Below are positions 24,177 to 32,900 of a stretch of 64,000 nucleotides of DNA, piece by piece; the first letter of the stretch is position 1, and each line of letters opens with the position of its first letter. The stretch comes from CAIQJJ01 sp049325275. GTDB lineage: Bacteria; Chloroflexota; Anaerolineae; Anaerolineales; UBA4823. The stretch spans positions 1 to 64,000 of the forward strand of contig JBMOLU010000045.1 in NCBI GenBank assembly GCA_049325275.1, in the 5' to 3' direction. The notes below the pieces were generated by a model that had not been told where the DNA came from, ran no database searches, and saw only the letters and a program-made list of their open reading frames with translations. The position numbers and the translations under genes are program-made.

Positions 24177-24978
24177 CGTTGCCTTTTCACTGGAGCCGCC
24201 TCGTTTGGTCGTTGCCCGGCCGCTGCTGGTCGCGCAACGCCTGGCCAAGCGCTACCAGAATATTCTCGCCATCGCCGATGTGGATCTCAGCGTCTATCCG
24301 GGCGAAGTCCTGGGCATCGTCGGCGAATCGGGCTCGGGAAAATCGACCCTGCTGCGTATGCTCAACCTGGAAGAACTCCCCGATGAGGGCGAATACCGCT
24401 GGGCCTTGCCGGGCTACGATGGCGTGAACTTGTTTCAGCTCGACCACTACCGCCGCCGCGCGGCGCGTATCGAGCACATCGGTATCGTTTACCAGCACCC
24501 GCACCTGGGCCTGCGCATGCGCTACACCAGCAGCGGGAACGTGGCCGAGCGCCTGATCCTTTCCGGCGAGCGCGGCTTCGACACCATGCGCCTGAAAGCG
24601 CGGGATGCCCTGTCCGCCTCCGAATTCCCCTTGCAACGCATGGACGATTTTCCCTACCGGCTCTCGGGTGGGATGCAGCAGCGCGTTCAACTCGCCAAGG
24701 CGCTGGCCCTTCGTCCCCAGCTTTTGCTCCTCGATGAACCCACCAGCGGCCTGGACGTTTCGGTGCAGGCCACGGTGCTCGATACCCTCAAGCGCTTGCA
24801 GCGCGAGATGCAGATGACCATGATCCTCGTTTCGCACGATCTGGGGGTCATCCGTACCCTGGCCGACCGGGTGATGGTCATGCGTCGGGGGCGCGTGATC
24901 GAAACAGGCCTCACCGACCAGGTGCTCGAAGACCCGCAGGAAGCCTATACGCAGCAGTTGGTACACGCAAAACTATGA
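24133..24978 (+). CDS. phnK: C-P lyase ABC subunit PhnK
   Basis: An ABC ATPase of up to 281 residues with Walker A GESGSGKST, signature LSGGMQQRVQLAKA, Walker B LLLLDEP and VSHDLG. PhnK binds the PhnJ face of the PhnGHIJ core. The ATG at 24133 overlaps phnJ by 44 bp and gives an extra N-terminal 30 residues without similarity; an internal TTG near 24208 would give the usual length of about 255, so the start is uncertain. The following gene overlaps by 4 bp. Confidence 0.9.
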   Translation: MTMMETSTTPVISNSVAFSLEPPRLVVARPLLVAQRLAKRYQNILAIADVDLSVYPGEVLGIVGESGSGKSTLLRMLNLEELPDEGEYRWALPGYDGVNLFQLDHYRRRAARIEHIGIVYQHPHLGLRMRYTSSGNVAERLILSGERGFDTMRLKARDALSASEFPLQRMDDFPYRLSGGMQQRVQLAKALALRPQLLLLDEPTSGLDVSVQATVLDTLKRLQREMQMTMILVSHDLGVIRTLADRVMVMRRGRVIETGLTDQVLEDPQEAYTQQLVHAKL

Positions 24979-25718
24979 AAATTGGCCTGATTTCCGATAT
25001 ACACGGCAACCTGCACGCGCTGGAGCGCGTGCTCGACTATCTCAGCATGCACGATGTCGGCCTGATCTTGTGCGCCGGCGATATCGTCAGCTATGGGGCT
25101 TATCCCAACCAGGTCATCCGGCGCTTGCGGGAAGAGAACGTTTCCTGCGTGGCCGGAAACTACGACGATGCCGTCGCCTGGGACCGCCCGCGGGCCTCGC
25201 GCCAGTCTTCTACCCCGCTGAATGAACCACTCAAACAGGCCGCGCTCGACTGGAGCAAAAAGCATGTCAGCCCCTACAATCGCCAGTATTTGCAAAGCCT
25301 TCCCTGGATCAGCAAGTTCGTCATCGACGGTTGGACGATCAGCCTGATTCATGCCGGGCTGGATCACCTGGATGAATGGCATACGCCAGATTCCCCGGAC
25401 AGTTTGTCGCTGTTGGCATCTCGCCTGGCGTCGGATGTCGTCGTCCTGGGGCATACACACCAGGCATTTACCTATTACACCGAGCGCACACGCTTCGTCA
25501 ATCCCGGGGCGGTCGGGCGCTCGCTCGACGGCGACCTGCGGGCAAGCTATGCCATCCTCGATACCCGCCAGCTCAAGGTGGACTTCCTGCGCGTCGGTTA
25601 CGATGTACAGGCTGCCACGCAGGCGATTATCGACTGTGGAATGCCGGAAGAAATTGCTTGGATGGTTCGACACGGTGCCCGACGCATCGAAGAGGTCATG
25701 ACGCATGAAAATTCTTGA
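24975..25718 (+). CDS. Calcineurin-like metallophosphoesterase of the YfcE/MJ0936 type in the phn operon
   Basis: A 247-residue cytoplasmic phosphoesterase with the metal-binding motifs DIHGN (8-12), GDIVSYG, GNYDD in place of the usual GNHD, and GHTHQ. It sits between phnK and phnL with overlaps of 4 and 14 bp, so it belongs to the C-P lyase pathway. The operon lacks phnP, whose product opens the cyclic ribose phosphate made by PhnJ. This enzyme could do that job or hydrolyse another phosphate ester of the pathway. That role is inferred from position only; the fold is unrelated to PhnP (metallo-beta-lactamase). Confidence 0.85.
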   Translation: MKIGLISDIHGNLHALERVLDYLSMHDVGLILCAGDIVSYGAYPNQVIRRLREENVSCVAGNYDDAVAWDRPRASRQSSTPLNEPLKQAALDWSKKHVSPYNRQYLQSLPWISKFVIDGWTISLIHAGLDHLDEWHTPDSPDSLSLLASRLASDVVVLGHTHQAFTYYTERTRFVNPGAVGRSLDGDLRASYAILDTRQLKVDFLRVGYDVQAATQAIIDCGMPEEIAWMVRHGARRIEEVMTHENS

Positions 25719-26430
25719 AGTCAGCAATTTTTCGAAAACGTTTCATATTCACCAACTCGGCCGCCAGATCGCCGTCTTTGATGGTTTGAACTTCACCCTG
25801 CGCCAGGGCGAATTCATCCTGGTTAGCGGCTCGAATGGCGCCGGAAAGTCGACCCTGTTGCGCTGCCTTTACCGTACCTACCGCCCGACCGGGGGGAAGG
25901 CGCTTTATTTTTCTCATCACGGGCCTATCGATCTGGCGCTCGCCGCCGATGTGGATATGGGCCTCCTGCGGCAGAAAGAGTTGGGCTTTGTCACGCAGTT
26001 TTTACGCCCGCGCCCGCGCGTCACCGCGCTGGAACTGGTTGCCGAACCGCTGCTGGCCTTTGGCATGGACTGGGAGAGCGCCGGCCGCATGGCGGGCAAG
26101 ATGCTGGAAACCTTCGGCCTGAAAGCCGAACTGTGGTCGGCTTATCCCACCACCTTTTCGGGCGGTGAACAACAAAAAGTCAACCTGGCGCGTGCCTTGA
26201 TCTTCCCACGCCGCCTGCTGCTGCTCGACGAACCGACAGCCTCGTTGGACAGCACCACACGCGAGGCGCTGCAAGACCGGCTGGAAACGCTCAAGTCGCA
26301 GGGCGTTGCCATGATCGCGGTTTTGCACCACCCGGAGGATGTCGAAAAACTGATCGACCAACGTATCGAGATCGACGGGCAGTCCGCTTATGCCCTCGAT
26401 CGAAGCTCGGAGTATGCTTATGTGGATTAG
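25705..26430 (+). CDS. phnL: C-P lyase ABC subunit PhnL
   Basis: A 241-residue ABC ATPase (Walker A GSNGAGKST, signature FSGGEQQKVNLARAL, Walker B LLLLDEPTASLD, H-motif VLHHPED). The start EVSNFSKTFHIHQLGRQIAV and the HGPIDLALAADVD segment are typical of PhnL rather than PhnK. PhnL acts with PhnG, H and I in ribosylating the phosphonate. It overlaps the phosphoesterase by 14 bp and phnM by 17 bp. Confidence 0.9.
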   Translation: MKILEVSNFSKTFHIHQLGRQIAVFDGLNFTLRQGEFILVSGSNGAGKSTLLRCLYRTYRPTGGKALYFSHHGPIDLALAADVDMGLLRQKELGFVTQFLRPRPRVTALELVAEPLLAFGMDWESAGRMAGKMLETFGLKAELWSAYPTTFSGGEQQKVNLARALIFPRRLLLLDEPTASLDSTTREALQDRLETLKSQGVAMIAVLHHPEDVEKLIDQRIEIDGQSAYALDRSSEYAYVD

Positions 26431-27637
26431 CAATGTTTCTATCGTTTTACCCGATCGCATCCTTGCCGCCGGTTCCTTGCGCATCGAAGATGGCTGCATT
26501 ACCGAGATCGTGGAAAATGCACCCAACGAGAACCCCGACGATGGGGGACAAACGAACCTGGTCGTCCTTCCGGGTATCGTCGACTTGCACGGCGATATGC
26601 TCGAGCGCGAGATCGAGCCACGCCCCGGCGCACTGTTCCCCATCGATCTGTCGTTGATCGAACTCGATAAACGCCTGGCCTCGGCCGGCGTGACGACCGC
26701 CTTTGCTGCGGTCAGTTTTTGGGAGAGCGAACGGCGCCGGCTGCGTACGGACAAAAACGCGGTCAATATTATCGAGACCATCGTCCGGCTGCGCCCGCAT
26801 CTCTTGGTCGATTTTTGCGTCCACGCCCGCTACGAAATTTCCACACCCGTGGTCGCCCCTTCGGTCAGGCACGTGATCGAACGCGGGTGGGTGCAGCTCG
26901 TCTCGCTGATGGATCACACCCCTGGCCAGGGGCAGTACCGGGACATGGAACGCTACTACGATTTTATGGCGAAGTGGGTGGATAAATCGCGTGACGAGGT
27001 GGTGCAGATCACTCAAAAACGCCTGGCCGGCCTGCCGCCCGAGACGGAAATTTGGCAGGCCGCCAACCAGATCGCCGGCCTCGCCCGCCAGCACGGTTTA
27101 CCGCTGGCTTCGCATGATGACGATACGCCCGAGAAGGTGTCCCTGGTCACCGGATTGGGCGCCACGTTGAGCGAGTTTCCGGTCTCGCTCGAAGCCGCAC
27201 AGGCCGCCCGCCGGCATGGCATGAACATCATCATGGGCGCGCCGAATGCGCTGCGCGATGAGTCGACCTCGGGCAACCTCACGGCACGCCAGGGGCTGGC
27301 TGCCGGCGTGACCGATATTCTGGCCGCCGACTATCACCCGGCGTCCCTCTTACATGCCGCCTGGGAACTGGCGCAGGCCGGCGTGCTGCCGCTTTACGAA
27401 GCCGTCAACCTGATCAGCCGCAATCCTGCCGAAGCGGTCGGCCTGCATGACCGCGGCGGCATCGCCGTTGGAAAGCGCGCCGATTTGGTGGTGGTCGAAG
27501 CCGGGCTGCTGCCGCGCGTGCGCACCACCTTCCGCTGTGGTGTGCCGATCTATGACGATCACCAGTTGGCCCGCAAGGCGCAGCCCTTCGTCGCCTTTTC
27601 CCACGCCGGGCCTGCGATTGCCTGGGTACCCGGTTGA
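26414..27637 (+). CDS. phnM: Alpha-D-ribose 1-methylphosphonate 5-triphosphate diphosphatase PhnM
   Basis: A 407-residue amidohydrolase-fold enzyme with the metal motif VDLHGDMLERE and later SHDDDTPEKV, PNALRDESTSGNL and ADYHPASLL, all characteristic of PhnM. It removes diphosphate from the ribosylated phosphonate triphosphate before C-P cleavage. The start is ATG 26414 (or ATG 26420, two codons later), overlapping phnL. phnM is the last of the phnG-M block; 39 bp separate it from the hexapeptide gene. Confidence 0.93.
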   Translation: MLMWISNVSIVLPDRILAAGSLRIEDGCITEIVENAPNENPDDGGQTNLVVLPGIVDLHGDMLEREIEPRPGALFPIDLSLIELDKRLASAGVTTAFAAVSFWESERRRLRTDKNAVNIIETIVRLRPHLLVDFCVHARYEISTPVVAPSVRHVIERGWVQLVSLMDHTPGQGQYRDMERYYDFMAKWVDKSRDEVVQITQKRLAGLPPETEIWQAANQIAGLARQHGLPLASHDDDTPEKVSLVTGLGATLSEFPVSLEAAQAARRHGMNIIMGAPNALRDESTSGNLTARQGLAAGVTDILAADYHPASLLHAAWELAQAGVLPLYEAVNLISRNPAEAVGLHDRGGIAVGKRADLVVVEAGLLPRVRTTFRCGVPIYDDHQLARKAQPFVAFSHAGPAIAWVPG

Positions 27638-27676
27638 CCCCGCGCGAAACGAATTTGCCCGAAGATCGAGGCGAAA

Positions 27677-28348
27677 ATGCTCTACACCTTTCCTTACTTC
27701 CCCGATACCCTGGAAAACGACCACGCACCCAAAATGCTCGGTGAACGACCCACCGTTCACCCGACGGTGCGGCTGAAGCAGTGTGTGCTTGGCTCGTGGA
27801 GCGATATCGGCCCCAACTCTGTGCTGATAGAGTCTTGCCTGGGCGATTACACCTACCTCGCCGGTGATGTTTCTATCGTCTATGCCGATGTGGGCAAGTT
27901 TTGCTCGATTGCCTCGCACGTGCGTATCAATCCCGGCAATCATCCCATGCAGCGCGTCATGCAGCATCACTGCACCTATCGCCGCGTGCAGTACGGCTTC
28001 GACGATCACGATGACGAAGAATTTTTCGACTGGCGGCGCGAGCACCGCTGTGTCGTCGGGCACGACGTCTGGCTGGGGCACGGGGCGATCGTGATGCCGG
28101 GCGTCAAGATCGGCAACGGCGCAGTCATCGGTTCGGGCGCCGTGGTGACCCACGATATCGCTCCGTATGAAATCGCCGTTGGCGTACCGGCAAAACCGAT
28201 CCGCACGCGCTTTACCCCCGAAGTGATCGCCGCCCTCGAACAGATTGCCTGGTGGGACTGGGACCGGGCCACCCTCGAAGCCCGCTTCCACGACTTTTTC
28301 GAAATCAACTCATTTATGGAGAAATATCGTCGCCATGGTACACCTTAG
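27677..28348 (+). CDS. Phosphonate metabolism hexapeptide-transferase-family protein
   Basis: A 223-residue left-handed beta-helix protein with hexapeptide repeats (VHPTVRLKQCVLGSWSDIG, VGHDVWLGHGAIVMPGVKIG, NGAVIGSGAVVTHDI). The C-terminal part RTRFTPEVIAALEQIAWWDW is the form seen in a subfamily regularly encoded in phn clusters. Related proteins are acyltransferases of the xenobiotic/chloramphenicol type; PhnO activity in E. coli (N-acetylation of aminoalkylphosphonates) is by a different fold. Substrate unknown; detoxification or modification of an aminophosphonate is one possibility. The next gene overlaps by 14 bp. Confidence 0.87.
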   Translation: MLYTFPYFPDTLENDHAPKMLGERPTVHPTVRLKQCVLGSWSDIGPNSVLIESCLGDYTYLAGDVSIVYADVGKFCSIASHVRINPGNHPMQRVMQHHCTYRRVQYGFDDHDDEEFFDWRREHRCVVGHDVWLGHGAIVMPGVKIGNGAVIGSGAVVTHDIAPYEIAVGVPAKPIRTRFTPEVIAALEQIAWWDWDRATLEARFHDFFEINSFMEKYRRHGTP

Positions 28349-29210
28349 CGTAATGACCTTCAATATTCGCGGCGCTCCCGAAGGGGATGGCCCCAATGCC
28401 TGGGAACACCGTGCCCGCTTGAATACGCATACGATCCGGCGTTACATGCCCGACCTGATCGGCTTCCAGGAACTGCAACCCGAGAACCTGGCAACCTACC
28501 AGCTGCACCTGCCGGAGTACCGCTTCCTCTTGGGGCGGCCGTCCAACCGCTCGGAGCGTATGCTCTACAACACGATTGCCTGGAAACCGGATTTGCTGGA
28601 AATGGTGGAAAACAGCGGGTTCTACCTGAGCCAGACGCCTTACCAGTGGAGCGTTGGTTGGGATGCAGCTCGCGTGCGCGTGGCGAACTGGGCGCAATTT
28701 CGTATTTTGCGCCATCCGATCGAGTTCATGCACATCAACACCCACTTCGATCACATCGGAGAACAGGCGCGGCAGGAAGGCGCCCGCGCCGTCATCAAGG
28801 CGATCAACAACTTGCATAGCCGCCTCTTGCCCGTGATCCTCACCGGCGACTTCAACTGCCCGGCCGCCGACGGGGACGGCAGCGAGACTTCCTCGCCCGC
28901 CTACAGGCTGCTGCGTGGAGAAGGCTTCGAGGACTGTTACCTGCTCGGCGGTTACGCGGCCAACGGCTCATCGGGCACGTTTCACGGCTTCCAGGGCGCG
29001 GACTTTCCGGCCAGCACCCGGATGGATTGGATCATGACTCTGGATGGGGAATACAACATCAAGACCCGCTTTTGCCAGATCATCCAGGATGCGGCTCCAC
29101 CGCTTTATCCCAGCGATCACTATCCTGTGCTGGCCAATTTGCAGATTCAACCCGAGTTTTCTTTCTTCTCGCGGCAAACCGTAACTTCGCAGGATGCCAT
29201 TCCTGCATAA
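28335..29210 (+). CDS. Endonuclease/exonuclease/phosphatase-family enzyme ending the phn operon
   Basis: A 291-residue member of the EEP fold with all expected catalytic motifs: MTFNIRG, GFQELQ, NTHFDH, TGDFNCP, RMDWI and SDHYPV. No signal peptide is seen, so it acts in the cytoplasm. The ATG at 28335 overlaps the preceding gene by 14 bp; it is therefore the thirteenth gene of the phn operon. It could hydrolyse a sugar-phosphate or nucleotide product of the pathway or scavenge phosphate from nucleic acid. The C-terminal tail of about 30 residues after SDHYPVLANLQ is not conserved in the fold. GPP34 copy 2 ends 29 bp away on the opposite strand. Confidence 0.85.
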   Translation: MVHLSVMTFNIRGAPEGDGPNAWEHRARLNTHTIRRYMPDLIGFQELQPENLATYQLHLPEYRFLLGRPSNRSERMLYNTIAWKPDLLEMVENSGFYLSQTPYQWSVGWDAARVRVANWAQFRILRHPIEFMHINTHFDHIGEQARQEGARAVIKAINNLHSRLLPVILTGDFNCPAADGDGSETSSPAYRLLRGEGFEDCYLLGGYAANGSSGTFHGFQGADFPASTRMDWIMTLDGEYNIKTRFCQIIQDAAPPLYPSDHYPVLANLQIQPEFSFFSRQTVTSQDAIPA

Positions 29211-29239
29211 CTGATTCTCGCACCGGTTGGACTCGTCGT

Positions 29240-29854
29240 TCACCGGCCGGTTCGCAACCGGCTGATGGCGTTGCCAAACGGCTCTCCGGCGGTCAAACGT
29301 TCTACTTCCACCCTGGCGGCCTTGCGCTCATCTTTCGTGAAGACCAGGCCGAGCAAGCCGCAGGCCTTGAGCAAACTCAGCAGGATGATTGTGTCGACAT
29401 CCGTCGGGGTGCTTTCGTGGGCCAGCACGGCGGCCCGCAGGCTTTCTTTTACCCAATACTTTGCCGAAGCATCCGGCCGCGGGGGAATACCACAGGCCAT
29501 CACCTGATGGCAGCGTTTTGCCTCGATTTTCAACACGCCCTTTTTTACCAGGCCCCTTACGATGCGCCTGGTAAGTTTTTTCTTGCTCAAGGCGCGCATC
29601 CAGTGCTGCGGTTTGCGCCGTTTCTCGCTGGAAGCGACCGATATCAAGATTGCGTCGAGTTTTTTATTCCCCGTGGGGGTGACGTCGCTGACGGCCAACC
29701 GCCCGTTTTTCAGGCGCAGCCTGCCCTGCAGCACCAGCTCCGCCAGGAGCGCACCGGCCAGGCCGTAGGTGAGGCTGTCGCTTGCCGGTGGCGTCACCAC
29801 GCCTTTTTGATCGTCCAGCGAGAGCAAAAACAACTTTTCGTATAAAGTCAGCAT
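29240..29854 (-). CDS. GPP34 domain protein, copy 2
   Basis: A 204-residue paralogue of the protein at 14761-15408: MLTLYEKLFLLSLDDQKG, YGLAGALLAELVLQG, VTPTGNKKLDAILIS, KKLTRRIVRGLVKKG and KACGLLGLVFTKDERKAA align along the whole length. It is convergent with the phn operon and lies 107 bp after the alkaline phosphatase stop on the same strand. A hairpin (29885-29934) lies between them, so it is probably transcribed separately. No 11-bp GTTAAC repeat is seen in front of it. Function unknown. Confidence 0.87.
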   Translation of the reverse strand: MLTLYEKLFLLSLDDQKGVVTPPASDSLTYGLAGALLAELVLQGRLRLKNGRLAVSDVTPTGNKKLDAILISVASSEKRRKPQHWMRALSKKKLTRRIVRGLVKKGVLKIEAKRCHQVMACGIPPRPDASAKYWVKESLRAAVLAHESTPTDVDTIILLSLLKACGLLGLVFTKDERKAARVEVERLTAGEPFGNAISRLRTGR

Positions 29855-29884
29855 AGATTGTTCGGTTCTTCCCTATGGAAGGGT

Positions 29885-29934
29885 GGCGGCGTTGGATATT
29901 CTCGCGCTGTGCCTCGAAAACATCCAACGCCGCC
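29885..29934 (-). terminator. 13-bp hairpin after the alkaline phosphatase gene
   Basis: GGCGGCGTTGGAT (29885-29897) pairs perfectly with ATCCAACGCCGCC (29922-29934) across a 24-base loop. It follows the stop of the alkaline phosphatase (29962) on the minus strand and could stop transcription before GPP34 copy 2. The long loop and lack of a U run make this moderate. Confidence 0.45.
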
Positions 29935-29961
29935 CATGTCCCCCTGAACCACCTTTCGATA

Positions 29962-32900
29962 TTATTTCCTCACCAGTGGCAAGAAAACCTGATAGTCTGT
30001 TTGTTCGACCGAAATTTCATAGATCGTGGTCGACCCGGTCAACTCGTGGGCGAGCACCAACAGGGGGGTGCCCGTCGGGCTTTGCGCCGCAGGGATGAAT
30101 TTGATCCCTTCGGGGCTGATGTCGCCTGCTGCCGAGGGGATGTAGCACACGAAGGTGGGCGCTTGCGGGTTGGTGATGTCGTACACCATCACGCCGCCGG
30201 CGCTGCGTTCCAGGCCGATGAAGGCGTAGGTGTGCCCGTCGAGCGTGCCCAGCGCGATCGACTCGGCTTCAGGGCCTTTATCGTCGCTGCGTGTGTCCAC
30301 GGCCTCAGATTCGCCGCTATCGGCATTGAACAGGTTGGGGTGTTGGGCAGCGATGATGCGCTCGAAATCGGCGCCGCTGTCGTACACCAGTTCTCCATCG
30401 GTACCGTTCCAGATGGAGAAAGAACGCCCGCCAAACGTGTAGAGGTTGCTGTCCCCGGCTGCCGTGACCGTGGTGGTCTTGAGGCGGCCCAGGGCTGCAT
30501 TGGACTGGATGGTGTCGGCATAGGCGGTGGGGTAGCGTTCGGGATCGAGCGAGAGGTCTTTGATGCGGGCCTCTTCGCTGAAACCGTTGTAGTCGCGTGC
30601 ATCGCCTTCGTTGGCCGTCACCAGGTAGGTGGTGCTGAGAACGGTGTAGGCGGCGATGCCGTCGGGTTCGTAGAGGCCGAGCACTTCCCAGTTGGTAATG
30701 TTGATTGCGTCGTCTCGATCGCTGGCGTCGAGGCCAAGGGCGCTCCAATCTTTCGTGCCCAGGGCTACCAGGTCGGTGATCGTCATTTCGGTCAGGTCGA
30801 CCACGGCCAGGGCGTTGTTCTCTTGCAGGGTGACCCAGGCCATCGTCGAATCGGCAGAAACGGCGATGTATTCAGGCTCCAGGTCTTGCGCCACGCTGGC
30901 ATGGGGGCCGTAGATGCGGATGCGGGGGTCGATCGCCGCAGGCGTGTTAAAGGCGGTAAAGCCAAGCTGCGTCACGTCGCTTTGTGCCGTGCCGCTGATG
31001 CCGCCGGTCACGTCGATGACGCTGATCGAACCTTCCGGGTCGATGTCGTAGTCGTCGTTCGGCTCGCCTTCGTTGGCGACGAGCAGCTTGCTGCCGTCCG
31101 GCGTGAAGGTGAGCATGTCGGGCAAGGCCCCAACGGTGACGGAGATCATCACACCGTCTTGCATCAAGACCACCACGCCATTGTCGGTCTTCGGGTTGGC
31201 AGGCACGGCCGCAGCGATCAGCCCATCGTGATAGGCCACGCTGGTGACACCGGCGCCATACGGCGACAGGTCAATCGAGGCGACCAGGGTGGGCGTAAAC
31301 ACGGTGGCGATGCCGGTGATGCGCAAGACATCGAGCGTCGAACTGATGCCGTTGGTGACGTAGAGCAGATCGTTTTCGGGGTCGAAGGTGACGATCTCAC
31401 TGGCGCCTTTGATGCCCGGCCGGTAGCTGCCGAGCAGGTTCAGCGTGATGGCGTTGCTGGCCGTGGGAGTCTCACCGCTGCTGCGTACTTTGAGCACCAC
31501 GGGGATGACGATGTCGCCGAAGGGGTTGTTGAAGGTCAGGTTGGTGCGGTAGAACCCGGCCTCCAGGCCGGCGGCGTTTACCTGCACGGGCAGTTCGACG
31601 GCGCCATCATAGGCGATCACGCCGCCGGCAGGATCGGCAGCGAGCCAGTCGACGGTGGGATCTTCGAGCCACTGCCACGTCACATTCGAACTGCCGGTCT
31701 TGGTGACGGTAACGGTTTCTGTCAGGGCGTTTCCGCTTTCCAGTTCGATGTAGAGTGATTGGGGCCAGGCTTCCAGGTCGGCATGGGAAGGCTGCAAGCG
31801 GAAGGGCGCCGAGCCGCCCTGCATGGGGTCGTAGCCCACGAGCGGGTCGAACGTGTTGGCATCGTAGGCCGGGGCGCCTGCCAGGGAAGCGTAGACGTTG
31901 TAAGTCGTTACGTCCCATGTAGAAGCATACCCACCCCAGCCGTCGTTCAGGTTGCGCCAATCATGCCATGCCAGGCCCTGATCGACGCCGTAGAGGTAGC
32001 GGCTGGCGGCGATCTCGTGTTCGATGTTCATGCCATCGCCGACGAAGAGCACGATGTGCTTCACGCCCAGGTCCTCTGCCGCAGCAAGCATGACCTGGTA
32101 GATTTGCGTGTTGTCGACGATATTGTCGTTGGCGTACCAGCTACCGGCGTATGCGGCGAAGCGTTCTGCGCCCATACCGCGTGCCCACAGAGAGACCAGT
32201 TCGTTGGTGTGGCCGGTGCTTTGGTAGGTGATTTCCCCGCCAGGGTATTGCCATTCACCGTCGGCAGCGACCCACACCTGCTCGGGCAAGTCTCCAGCTC
32301 CCAGCCATTGCCGGTTGCGCATGTAGCTGTTGGAGTGGTCGGATGTGACGATGATGAGGGTGTCAGCCCAGGATGGGCCGCCTGGCTGGTCGATGAAGGC
32401 TTCGGCGGTCTTGACGGCGGTGTCGAGGTCCCAGAGGCCGCCGATCATGCTGGCGAAGTCGTTGTCGTGGTTGGCCCAGTCGATGTCGCCCTGTTCGAAC
32501 ATGGCGAAGAAGCCGTCGGCTTCCTGGTCGAGTACGTCCAGGGTTGCGGTGACGACATCGGCCAGGAGGGGGTTCTCGGTGCTGCCCTGGGTGATGGCGG
32601 GGGCGCCTGGGGCATCGGCAGGGATGTGATAGTCGAAGTTGCTGCCGTCGCCGCCGAAGACGCCGATCAGGCGGTCGCCGTTGTCGAGGTCGACGGCTGC
32701 GGCCTGGGCGAGGAGAGCGTCGCCGCCATCGACACCGGGGGTGCGTGTGACGATGTGGGTGTAGGTGATGGCCTGGTTGATGTGCAGCCAGGTGGCTTCA
32801 CCACCGACGTACTTGTACTCGCCGCCGTTGAAAGCGGGGTGCCCGCCGCCGATGACGACTTCGGGTTGGGTGGTGTTGATGATCTCGTTGGCGATGGCGG

